Shown one piece after another: positions 43,434-54,082 of a stretch of 64,000 nucleotides of DNA. Source of the stretch: Periconia sp. R9002 (taxonomy: Eukaryota > Ascomycota > Dothideomycetes > Pleosporales > Periconiaceae). Under the pieces are notes generated by a model. That model was not told where the DNA came from and did not search any database. It was given only the letters and a program-made list of their open reading frames with translations. How positions within the stretch are numbered: position 1 is the stretch's first letter; the number at the start of each line of letters is the position of its first letter. The position numbers were made by a program, and so were the translations under genes. Where the stretch lies: the NCBI GenBank assembly GCA_023627715.1, contig JAMAHW010000001.1, positions 620,001 to 684,000 of the forward strand, in the 5' to 3' direction.

Positions 43434-44115
43434 AGTCATCTATGTTCATAGAAATAAGAGGAGTACAAAGACATGACATGTATACTATTACAAGTATGGC
43501 TATAAAACTTTGTTCTTCCGTGCATGCTTGCACATCTCACTACATAACGCTTCCTCTACGCAATTCCACCTCTTAAAAAACAAGGTGGCCGCCTCTTTAG
43601 ATATAAAAAGGAAAAAATGGTTCAGCGAAAGATAAGGGGAAATAAATGACAAAGTAACTAAAGAAGACAAAAAAAAAGGGGAGAGGGCGAAAACACGACA
43701 TTCAAGCCGCACACGCGCCGCCGAATATAAACGTCGTCGTCGTTCGTGTTGTTCCATGCAAAAATGCGTCCCGTTCCGTTTCTGCGTTGCGTTGCGCGTG
43801 TGCTTGCAATACGTCGTTCAGTCGGCTCCTCATGCATCTCAGGGGGGTATCTTCGTTTCTTCTCCAACAGTAAAATAAGAAATGCGATTCCATCATTCGT
43901 CTCTCTTCCTCGTTCGTTGGAATGGGATCGAACACATCATGACCGGTGATGCCTTTTCGTGGGATGCAAGAAAAAAAAAGAAAAAAAGAAAAGTACGGAG
44001 CATGAAACCGCGAATGCGCCCCTCGCTCCTATTTCGAATCAATGGCTTCCCATGAAGAAAAAATGGCAAAAACACCCCCACAAAATTGTCTCCGGCAAGA
44101 AGAATGAAAGCAAAT

Positions 44116-46529
44116 TTAGAAAATCTCATCCTCCCCACTCAATCTTCCGTTTCTTCCAAGCACAAATCTACCCTCCAACGGCGTTGCCCAGGTCTCCTGT
44201 TCGAGCGGACTCGCCACATCCTCTTTACTGCTGTTTGTGCTATTCGTACTCGTCAAGCTCCCGCCGTAACCCGGATCTGACGAAACCCCACTGCTTTCGA
44301 GCGTCATCCTTCCGCGAGTCGCGCCCGCTTTCGCCTTCGGTGTTGCTAACCGCTCTTCACCCCCACTGCTCACCACAATGGCGTCCGGGCTGGGCGTTGG
44401 GTACTGCGGGGAGGAATGCACGAGGCGGTTGACAAGAGTATGTAAGTCGGAAAGCTCGCGCTGGAGGCTGACGATTTGGGTCTCGAGAGCCTTGCGGGAT
44501 TGACGCTCGTAGCTGAGGGTCACTTGGAGGCTGTTAAGGTGGGCAAGAAGTGCGTTGTACTGCGAAGATGTGGGCTGCAAGTCGTTTGCGATGCTCGTGG
44601 CCATGGGGTGTTGAAGGGCTGCTGGGGACACGTCTTCGGTGACGGCAGAGAGAGGTGCCATGGACGGAGGAGACGGGGGTGCTGCCGATGGTTGTTGCGC
44701 TTCATGGTCGCTATTTCGGAACAGTCCAGCTCTGCTTCCCGAGCGACTCCGGTTTGTGGATGAGTGGTGGCTCTCTTGACGATCACTGGCGCCGCTGGAG
44801 CTCCGATTTCGCGACCCTCGGCGGCCCTTGGGTGCGCTTTCCAAGACGATGGTTTGCCTATTGCTGCGACCCGACATGCGGTGGACGGAGGTTTCTAGCG
44901 TACGCATGCCCTCCTCCAGGTTCTTGATGCGATCTTCAATCGACATTCGCCTCTCCGATCGAACTTGTGATGGCGAGTGGGAGCGTGAGTTTGCGGCGGG
45001 TGGTGCCTGTATCGACTCTTCTTCGTCATCGGAAAATCCCGACTTGAGATCTCCAAAATTGAAGGCTTCAACTGGGAGCTGAATCTGGCTCACATCTTCG
45101 CTTTGCTGAGGGATCTGCGGTTGCGATACGATGGGTGTGGAATCAACAGGCTGCCGCGGTGGTTCTGAATCTACGTCTTTGGTATGACTTGAGAGCACCG
45201 TGTCAACCGTTTGCGCTGTCTGCGGTCGCTGCATCTGATCGCTACGGATGCTCGCAGAAGCATAGCTGCTCCTCCAGAATCGTATCTCAGCACTGCGTCG
45301 TCTCTCCTCTGACGGCCCGTCTCGAGCCAAATCTCGAAGAGCATCTGCACTTCGGGACCTCCGTTTTGACTGGATGGAGTGCGCCAGATCTCCATGTGGT
45401 GGGCCGGAGAGAGCGATACCAATCTCTGGTGAAGGAATATGCTCGCTTTCGGGGCGTTCATGCCAAACTTCCAGATGGTGCACTCTGCCCTTCAAACTCC
45501 GCGTTTCCACATCCGCAGGCACATTGGGAAGCGTTGCTCTCCGGCGACCATTTTGCGGGGAAGCTCCTTCAAAAGTGAGATACTGATGCGGAGGGCTAGT
45601 CTCCTGTGGAGCATTGACATTCATTGGGAAAGGAAGCTGTTGGCCTATGGGTTTGATTGGTTCAGGTTCACTGACGGAAAGCTCGGAAATGCGCTGACTG
45701 CGTGGAGGCGATTTTCTTTCTGGTGACATGTGTAATATGCCTGGGTCCTACATTGAAAAAAGGTCAGTCCGCATTCGCACAGAGATGGCCGTGTACGAAA
45801 ACTTACACTAGTGGTGTGATTGTGCCCACGAGGTTTGGACGAGGGGCTCGATGCTCCCTCTTCCCCTCCCAGTGCGTCATCTCGATCTTTACGTCCAAAC
45901 ATTTTGCGGAAAACATGCCTCAGGCCGCTTTTGCGTTTCTTCTTCGGCGTGGTCTTGGGAGAGCTATCGGGAACAGAAGGATAAGGGCTCGGGGTGCTGT
46001 ACAGGACGGGGTAGGTTGCACTCCTGCGGTGAGGATTGTCCATGTCTCCTTGAGGGTTTGTCATGACGGGCTGTTGCTCTATAGGTGGCGGCTGTTGCTG
46101 CTGCTGCTGCTGTTGTGAGGGTGGTGGCGGTGGCGGCGATTGAGGTTGAGGAGGAGGTTCGACTTCTTTTTCCGCTGCCGTGGGATGGTCACCCTCCGAG
46201 GGAGGAACGGGTTCTTGAAGAGGAATCGCATGATTGTCCGGAAGATTGGGTGGAGGTTGCAGTGGAGCCAGTTCATGCTGATGGCTGAGGTCCTGATCAG
46301 GCGTCTGGTCGATGTTTGCATCTGGTCCTGGGGACGGGGGATCCTCGACCTTCTGTTTCTCCGCGAATTCCTTCTCTTCCTCGTCATTGAGGGGGATATC
46401 CTCGGTGATGGGGATTGGGCCGCTGATTTTGAGATGACCCTTCCTGATGGCGTCGGCCTTCCAACTGGAGCGGCGTAGATGGCCCTGGCCCGCCATGTTG
46501 GGCGCGACCATGTTCTCCTGGGTGAGCAT
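44116..46529 (-). CDS. Large disordered protein with polyglutamine run and C-terminal coiled coil
   Basis: 784 residues from two exons (46529-45807 and 45747-44116) joined by a GT-AG intron at a conserved-looking in-phase site (HNHTTS / DPGILHMSPE). The N-terminal part is Pro/Gln-rich with eight Gln in a row near 46095-46118 and a basic block (TPKKKRKSGLRHVFRKMFGR) that looks like a nuclear or membrane-binding signal. The middle is Ser/Arg-rich with RRRSAEIRFWRSSY and MSIEDRIKNLEEGMRTLETS. A C-terminal coiled coil follows (ALLAHLNSLQVTLSYERQSR, KALETQIVSLQRELSDLHTL). The closing EGRFVLGRNGRLSGEDEIF is unbiased and probably conserved. I do not recognise a named family, and function is unknown. 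Confidence 0.72.
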
Positions 46530-47251
46530 GAAGGCGGGTGGTGGGTCCTGACGTCTGTCGGTATACTATTTTACTATTCTAGCAACCTAGATCCCAAGCT
46601 AGCAGGGAACAAGAGTATGTCTTCTCACGTCCTGCGATGAATTACGGAAGTTGATGGTATCGACGGATTAGACGAGCGCCTCAAGCACTCTAGACATGAT
46701 AAGCTCGCGAAGGGGTGGAAGAAAGGAAACCCTGTCGAGAGATGGTCGGCCCCGCTCCAGCCGGCGGGACGAGGAAGTCAAAGTATGGAAAAAAAAAGGT
46801 CAAGGGAATGAAAAGAATGACGAGGGTTGGGCTGCGGCGTAGCAACGCAAAAGGACGGTGGCAGAAGAAGGGGGAGGGAGGGGGGAAGGTGTGGAATAAG
46901 AATAGAGCCAAGTATCAAACGCAAGCGTCGTCATGTGCAGGGGTAGCAGGCAGGTGCGGAGAGGATGCAGTGAGGAGAGGAGGGATGCCGTGACAGACGA
47001 AGAAGGGCTATGGGTGGAAGTATGGATGGCGCATAGCGTGATGGGGGGTAGGGATGAGGGGTGAGAGATGAGGATGAGGATGGGGGGATGGGGGGGTATC
47101 ACAATGGTATATTAACTGGGGTTCGAGGGGAGATGTAGTTGACTAGGAAGCGAGAAGGCAGGAGCAGGTCGTGTGTAGAGTAATTATAGCAGGATACCTA
47201 GCGTCGTCTACTGTAGATACAGCATGCATGCATGGGCGTCTGGAAGGGGAG

Positions 47252-47280
47252 GAGGTACGGGAGGTACGGGAGGTACGGGA
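47252..47280. repeat. 9-bp tandem repeat (GAGGTACGG)x3
   Basis: Three head-to-tail near-perfect copies of GAGGTACGG within the upstream region of the coiled-coil gene. Confidence 0.8.
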
Positions 47281-47550
47281 GCATGGGGGAGTGAGTGGAT
47301 TGGGGCCAGTGGTAGGTTCTAGCGGACCAAAAAGGCACCGAAACAGCACACAGTGAGTGCGGTTGATTAACAGCGAGCGAGCAGCAACGTCCAACGTCGA
47401 GAATGCAAATGCACAATGTGACAGTGCAGCCAACTAGCGCGCGACGTCGTTGGCGTTTCAGAGGCATTGGGTGGGTACTACGCTACTTGCTTGACAGCAC
47501 CAGCCATGCTGTGGGTCGAGGGTGTCGCGTCACGGCGGGCGGGCGTGAAC

Positions 47551-47570
47551 AGGGACAGGGACAGGGACAG
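47551..47570. repeat. AGGGAC 6-bp tandem repeat
   Basis: Three successive AGGGAC units followed by AG, in the same upstream region. Confidence 0.75.
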
Positions 47571-48856
47571 CTGAGCCAGCCGAGCGACGAACGTGGCAGC
47601 AGCATCGCCCATCATCCCCCATTACCTCACACCGTACTATGTAGGTACCAACACCCATGCGCCGCATCATCTCAAGTACAGTTGCCCTGTTTTGCCCTGT
47701 ACTGTACGTACCCGGCGGGAGATGAGCAGACAAGGGGAAAAAAGAAAAAGAGGGAGAAGAAGAAAAAAAAAAGGGAATCTAACCTAGGCAAAAGGCTAAA
47801 GGTCGGCTCCACCGAACGACTGTCGAGTCGAGAGCAAATAGTGCGTGGTACCCTAAACAGGAACAGTAGGCTGCATTCGCGCATGGGCGGACGCGGGCAG
47901 GCGTGCGCGCGTGCAGGCGATGGAGGTTTGAGAGGGGGAGCCAGCCAGCCGTCGTCGCATAACAGATTGGTGGGAAACGTTAACCTGCTCGCTCGCAATT
48001 CAACTCTGGACGCCGTCGAATCCATCACCACTCCCTTCCCTCAACACCCACGTCGACTAAAGAAGTTGGTGATTGCATGCTTTGATTCGTGGCCATCCCC
48101 CTCGACCTTTGGCTCCGTGATGTCTCAATCTTGCCTTCGCTCCAATCCCTCTTCCAGATGGAGACGGTACAGTCGACGCTACTCTCCATCCAGCGCTGCC
48201 TGCATACGGCACGGCAACAGCAGCCCCAATTGTTTTATTGTCTATTGTATCATGATACACCACCTACGGACTTTGGCGACGGGGCGGAAACAAAGCTCGT
48301 CATCTCCCTCGCTCATCATCCGGCGGTACCTATCGATAGCCAGCCATGTAGCTAGCCATTCACCTCCAAACGGTACAGTAGGTACCACGGCGGTTCGTGC
48401 GCACGAGCCCCATGCCACGGCTGCGTTACGCTTCGAGTCTAGTCAGTCAATCAAACACGTGGATTCGGCCAAGCGAACCCGCTGCCCTTCCAAATTCGAC
48501 GCCGGCTCCCTTTCTAGCTCCTCTAGTTAGTCAGAATCATCACCAGTTGGTTACAGCAATTGACTGCCTGTCTGCTTATCGACAATGGATGCTCGCTGGT
48601 GCCAACCCCTTCGATTCATGTGAACGCGGCATGCATCGTCTCATGCTAGTCATGCCCTCTCTCGCTCGGAATCGTACTGTCTTTCTTTCCACTCTCTTCC
48701 TATGAAGCAGTAGTTGTAAGTAGTCCTTCCGCGCTTGTTGACTCGTTGAGCCTTTGCTTTGCAAATCATGCCATGCGCGGCAGTTGAACATCACTCCTTC
48801 CCATACCACCAAAATCAACCAACCTACTTAGTTTGCTTTGCTGGTCCGTCTCCAAT

Positions 48857-51538
48857 TCACCCAGCCTGGACCCCGTCGTAGACTTGGGCAATGTCGGGAT
48901 AGCGCAGATCCGCATTCTCCTCCAAAAACTCCATCCAAGCCTTTAGGAATTGGCTGCCCCTGCCCGTCTGGTTAGCTTCATGTACCTATTCATTCCATCG
49001 GATCTCGTCGGCCGCGGCAGCAACACAAGGGGTGCCATGTATCACACACTCCCAGCATGTGCTCCACATGCATCGTCCATGTCGCGTGTTGCACCAACTG
49101 CTACAAAAAAGAAACGCAAACCCGTCCCTCGGGTTCCCGTCAAAGCGTCATGGAGAGGAAAAAAAGGAGAGGGTTTCCAATAAACTCACCTGCCAACCGT
49201 TTCTGCATCGCCAATAACGCATAAATGCCGTTTGGGTCGAGTCATCGCCACTACCAAATCACGCCGTGTGAGCATCCGGGCTTATGTCTGCAAACTTAAA
49301 AAAGTTGCTGCTGCTGCTGCAAACTCTACGTCTGCATGCAGGTCGGAGATTGGCCGTGCTAGCTTACCGTTCAATCGACGTTTATCGCCGAGGAATCCGA
49401 CTTTGGCCTCCGTATTGCTTCTCACCAGACTAACAATCACCGCCTCCTTCTCGCGGCCTTGAAACCCATCCACCGAGCCTAACTCAATGCCTGGGTGCCC
49501 TTCTTTGAGCATTCCAGAAAGAAGCGCCAGCTACCCAGGTTGTCATGCATCAGCCGTCAGTGCCACCGTCTAAACCCAATCCGGATGCGGAGAGGGGCAG
49601 CCCACGCATCAAACTACACACAGGTTCATGCGCAGACGATGTCGTGCATTGGAGATCCACTTACCTGAGCATTGTAGGGAGTCACCACCGCTATGTCTTC
49701 TGCTTTGACGCCGGCCTTTACCAGATTCTTGACGTGCATCGTAACCAATGCCGCCTCACCTTCGTTGGATTTACTGTCTCCCAGACTCATGCCTTTGCCG
49801 CCCTTTTTGATTTCCTCGTCTTCCGTCTTCTCGGCAAAGTCTCCTCCCTGTGTATCGAAAAACACAATGGCTTCGCGAGTATCGTCCGTGTCTTCAACCT
49901 CGTACGGTAGGTCCTTGAGTAGTCTATCTTTGACAAAATCAGCTGCTATTAGTTTAGACTCATATAACTCGTCAGAGGGAAATCGCATAATGGTCTCATG
50001 CATGCGATATTGCGTCGTTAGCATGCGTTTGATAGATGGCCCATGGAGGGCTAGGAGTCGGTCAAAGAGGGTCGTCTCCAATGTCATGCTGGATGCCGCC
50101 GGCTTTACTGGCGATTCAGCCCTATCGTCTTTGTCATGGCCCTTCTTGGTATCCTTCTTGCTCTTCTGAGATGGGCTAGGTTGTTTAGAATTTAATGATT
50201 TGATGGTTGGTGGCAATTGTAAATGGTCACCTGCAAGCACCAATTTCGAGGCCTTGACCCATAACAGAGGTACCCAACACTGGGCTTCAAGCGCTTGACT
50301 AGCCTCATCGACAATCACGACGTCAAATTCCTGGCCTTTGACGTGAAAACCGCCAGCTCCGTGCAGTGTCGCAAGTACTACCTTGCTACCGTGTACCAGA
50401 TTGTCGACGCAGCCTTTCTCTCGTTCTCTGTACTCTTTACGCAGTTCCTTGAGGTCGGCGTAAATTTGCCTTCTCTCTCGTGCGTTGCGCGTTTTGCGGA
50501 TCGAAGACTGTTTTTCGTCCATCTCTTTTCGGACATCTTGAACAAGCGCTCCAGCATCCGAGGTTTTGGTAAGCACATCAAGGGAATGATTCAGAACCGA
50601 AGGCAGGAGTCGTGCTGGATGTCCCAAGCGGATCATGGGGACCTTGTGCGCAGCAAGTCGCTCGACAATATTGTCCACGGATATATTGGATGGACCACAA
50701 ACTAACAGGCGAAGCTTTTGCTTCAGCAACTGTAGAATCAATTCAATGAGTGTATGTGTTTTGCCAGTCCCTGGAGGGCCGTGGATGAGTGCAATCTCAC
50801 GAGAAGCTAGAGCAAATTTGATCGCGTCTTTTTGGCTATCATTTAAAGATGGATCATTCCATTCAAGTTTGTGTAGAGGATGAGCAGGGTCGTTAAGATC
50901 GGACGGCAGAGGCGAAGGCGAACCTTGTCCAAACAGAACACGCATGAATGGAGTGTATTCTCGGTCCTCGAGTTTTTGCAAACGGGTCATTGTTTGGTTC
51001 ATTCTCTTGTACGTGACGTCGTTGGCAAGCTTGACACTATAGAATGTCAGTGGTGCACCATTTTCGTTTGCGCAATGAATGCTACAGCGACTGACAGCCA
51101 CAACTTGCCGGCACTGGGCACCTCGGCGTCTTCCTTGTCAAGGATGACTTCAATGGCTTCACGTTTAACTCTCAATACAACACCCTCTACACCCTTGGTA
51201 GCAAGCTCTCGCTTCTCCGTCTTCTTTGCGCTGCCGGCTGGCTGATCCTGCAAAGCGACGATGTCGCCTACCCTGATTCCATGCTCAGGTATATCGGCCT
51301 TATCCCCTTTGGTCACTACAGCAGGATCGAGACCGAGCTCGACGACTGTTTTACCACCCAGGCCTGTACGTATAGAAGAAACATTAAGATTCAGGATGGC
51401 GAGGCCGGCCCGTGCCAGGGCTGTCGGGGTATACGACGAGAGGAGCGCGTTTGTTTCTGAAAGCTCGGCCTGGAGCTCGGCGTCAAGCAAGGCCAGCTGA
51501 GTCGCGGCGAACGAAGGAATATCGGTCGGTTGCTGCAT
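48857..51538 (-). CDS. HCS1: SF1 DNA/RNA helicase Hcs1 (IGHMBP2/SMUBP-2 type)
   Basis: Upf1-like superfamily 1B helicase. Yeast Hcs1 associates with DNA polymerase alpha and human IGHMBP2 is ribosome- and DNA-linked. Five exons: 51538-51096, 51036-49665, 49530-49368, 49250-49190 and 48959-48857, 713 residues. The N-terminal beta-barrel insert is followed by [14 protein letters not shown]. Motifs: Q/I with Walker [17 protein letters not shown], Ia [18 protein letters not shown], Walker [67 protein letters not shown], and [18 protein letters not shown] Lys/Ser-rich insert ([16 protein letters not shown]) lies between III and IV. It has no R3H domain after motif VI, so it is the short fungal form. 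The last exon gives [20 protein letters not shown] and a stop. Confidence 0.94.
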
Positions 51539-51993
51539 ATGAGCGACTGGGACGAGAGAGGTTGGGATGGGGCTTCCGTAAGTCGTGATGTTGCGATGTT
51601 AATCGTGAGGGTGGTGGGGTAGAAAGGGAACGCTCAAGGTAAGTTCGTACGTCACTTGTCAGTGCTGGAACCCCCCAGCTGCCAGCACCTGGTCCCAAAA
51701 CCGGGCACAGTGGATCTGAGCACGATCATCACAGGGTCAGCCACGAGGGTTGACAAGGTGACAAGCCGGTGTGACTGTTCCTGCAGCTCTGTTACAGACA
51801 TGGTGGTGCGGTCTTAACAAAGGGAATATGATGCTTCGCGGAGAAGAAAACCACGCCGATTGGTCAACGCCAGTGACGCGACCTGAGCTTCATGTCGCTT
51901 CAACCTCCTACCGTGTCACTTGTAATCATCCTGCAATTGTTTTTGTTATCGCCCTTCTACCCACGTATCTGCCATTCATCACGCTGCGACGTG
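51539..51993. promoter_or_regulatory. Divergent promoter region HCS1 / NTH1
   Basis: 455 bp between the start codons of two DNA-maintenance genes pointing away from each other. ACGTGATG-like and CACTTGTC words flank it (51650-51661, 51990). Co-regulation through shared elements is plausible but unproven. No TATA box is evident. Confidence 0.4.
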
Positions 51994-53357
51994 ATGCGCA
52001 CTTCCCGCGTCTCTCGCGATACAGCCAGGCTGGTCGCCGCCACGCGTACTCGCCCATTGCGGCAAACTCGCTCCGCCACCAGCCCATCATTTCGAAGCTC
52101 CAGAAGCCTAAACACACCTGTCACACAGAATACGCCGCATGAGTCAGACGCAGCTGTCGTTCATCATGATAGCTCCCAATCCGACTCAGAACTGAGCTCA
52201 GTGCCAGACTCAGGCCCCGAAAACGATACGATAACGGCTCCAAGCAAGAAGCGCAAGCGAGATCACGCTGCTTCAGTCTCTGTCAAACGGGAGACCGAGG
52301 AAATAACCATCGCAACCATTGCCTCGCCCAAGAAGGTGACAACGGCAAGAAAGGCTCGTCGAATACCGGCGAAGAAAATAAAGACCACAGATGGCACTAT
52401 CAAAGTGGAACCACCTCCAAACTGGGAGGAGATCTATGCCCTAACCAGACAAATGCGCAATGAGAACGTTGCGCCCGTAGATACCATGGGATGCGAGAGC
52501 CTCGCAGACCGCAATGCTAGCCCCCGCGACCAGAGATTTCAGACGCTGGTTGCTCTCATGCTCTCTAGTCAAACAAAGGATACAGTGACCAGCGTCGCCA
52601 TCAAAGGCATGCAGGATAACATGCCAGGAGTATGCGATGCATAACTGCTTGAAATATCCTGTAAACCTACTAACTTTCACCTTTGCAGGGCTTCTCACTC
52701 GAATCTGTCCTCGCTCTCGAGCCCCCAGCACTAAACGCCTTTATAAATAAAGTCGGCTTCCACAACCTCAAAACGAAGTATATCAAGCAAGCTGCGGAGA
52801 TCCTCCGCGATCAATGGAACTCCGACATTCCCGATACCATCCAAGGATTGACCTCATTGCCTGGAGTCGGGCCTAAGATGGCCTATCTATGTCTCAGCGC
52901 AGCGTGGGGCAGGACCGAAGGGATTGGAGTCGATGTTCACGTACATCGCATCACCAACCTGTGGGGATGGCACAAAACAAAGCAGCCTGAGGAAACAAGA
53001 GCTGCGCTACAATCGTGGTTGCCCAAAGAGAAATGGCATGACATTAACAATCTATTGGTTGGGTTCGGACAGACTATATGTTTGCCGGTTGGAAGAAGAT
53101 GTGGTGATTGCAAGCTTGCAGATCGCGGTTTATGCCCGTCTGCCGTAGTAGCTAAGACGACTAAGATCAAAAAAGAGCAGATCACAACTCAGGAAGAAGG
53201 GATAGATAGTAAGAAGACCATTCGCAGCAAGAAGACTGTAACAGCCGACGGGCCAGAGATAAAGGCTGAGGATGTGGGAAATGTACCAGATATCGAGGAT
53301 ATTATGGATCAAACACCAAGGCGGTCCTCGCGGAAGATTACGCAGGCAGAGCAGTAA
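51994..53357 (+). CDS. NTH1: Endonuclease III-type DNA glycosylase/AP lyase
   Basis: Removes oxidised pyrimidines in base excision repair, in nucleus and mitochondria. Two exons (51994-52629 and 52689-53357), 434 residues. The start [14 protein letters not shown] begins an Arg/Ser presequence; an upstream ATG at 51892 would add 34 residues with a hydrophobic stretch. The first ~160 residues are low-complexity with a basic nuclear-signal-like block (SKKRKRDH). The core starts at [13 protein letters not shown], then [12 protein letters not shown]. The helix-hairpin-helix with the catalytic lysine is [19 protein letters not shown] (K275), and the catalytic Asp is in [17 protein letters not shown] (D294). 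The iron-sulfur loop is [19 protein letters not shown]. The tail is Lys-rich. The neighbour HCS1 shares its promoter region. Confidence 0.94.
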
Positions 53358-53428
53358 CTCACCCACTTGATCAGCTTTAATTCAATGAAATTGTCTTAAC
53401 CACAGGCATTATGGCACACCCTTAACTA

Positions 53429-53594
53429 CAGAGGGGTGACACGCCGGGAAGTCACATATCGGGAGGACTAAGGGGTTCTACGAATTAGAAGCTCCACGAC
53501 GTACGTAGTATGTCTAGTATAGTTATCTGATTTGTGAATAACGCCTGGTACACTAGCTACCCGATATATGACCTCCCAGCGTGTCACCCCTCTG
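53429..53594. mobile_element. Tc1/mariner-type MITE, 166 bp
   Basis: The ends are imperfect inverted repeats of about 35 bp. The left end starts CAGAGGGGTGACACGC and the right end, read on the other strand, starts with the same 16 bases. Over the 35 bp I count three differences, all transitions. The element is flanked on both sides by TA (53427-53428 and 53595-53596), the usual target duplication of Tc1/mariner/Fot1-type elements. The 96-bp interior has no coding capacity, so it would be mobilised in trans. It sits in the spacer between NTH1 and the next gene. Confidence 0.8.
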
Positions 53595-53943
53595 TAATGC
53601 CACGCTGTTCTGCGGGATACCAAATGCCGGCTAGACAAGACCGCCACTGCCCTCTTTGCGATCCGGATAGGGAAGCAGCAATAGGCATGGACCAGCACCA
53701 CAACTAGGCCAATAGCAATCGATCAATCGCTTCGGTTTCTGTGTTTGTTCGAATGGATGAAAACAGGCGAGCAGGCACCGTCATTGGCCATGGATTGTTT
53801 TGCTCTCACCACCCCATCTTCAACCCTTGGCCCGTGCACAATTAGAGCTACATGCAACTGTGTTTGTACACATGCCTACACGAATATCGTTGACTACAGA
53901 GGCAGTCCCTCTCTTGTTCGCTGCCTAATGAACTACCTCCGCA

Positions 53944-53949
53944 TATAAA
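53944..53949 (+). promoter_or_regulatory. TATA-like box of the membrane protein gene
   Basis: TATAAA about 135 bp before the ATG at 54083, followed by a C/A-rich leader. Assigned by position and sequence only. Confidence 0.35.
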
Positions 53950-54082
53950 CTCCTCTTTACATTCGAGCAAACCCGCACGACACAACCTCAGCGTCTAACT
54001 TCCACCTTACCACTACAACCCACTTGCACTTTGGAGCCCACTGGCCAGTAAATACTGCTATCACATCTTCTCTGGATTGAGC

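Larger units (their letters stand above)
42928..44115. other. Intergenic, repeat-rich 3' region
   Basis: About 1.2 kb between the 3' ends of two convergent genes, with poly-C, (CA)n, GAATGAAT and A-rich tracts. Only short frames occur. No gene is supported. Confidence 0.55.
46530..48856. other. Long GC-rich intergenic / upstream region (2.3 kb)
   Basis: It lies between the start of the coiled-coil gene and the 3' end of HCS1, both leftward, so it is mainly the coiled-coil gene's promoter and leader. It holds several short tandem repeats, A/G-rich tracts near 47730-47775 and GTACGTAC/GGTACC-type words. A 375-codon frame (47403-48530, plus) is Arg/Ser-rich with Lys runs and is not called. Confidence 0.5.

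Noticed and set aside
47171..47356. Possible protein repeat (EVREVREV) from the 9-bp tandem array
   Set aside because: It arises only from the short tandem repeat, with no gene around it.
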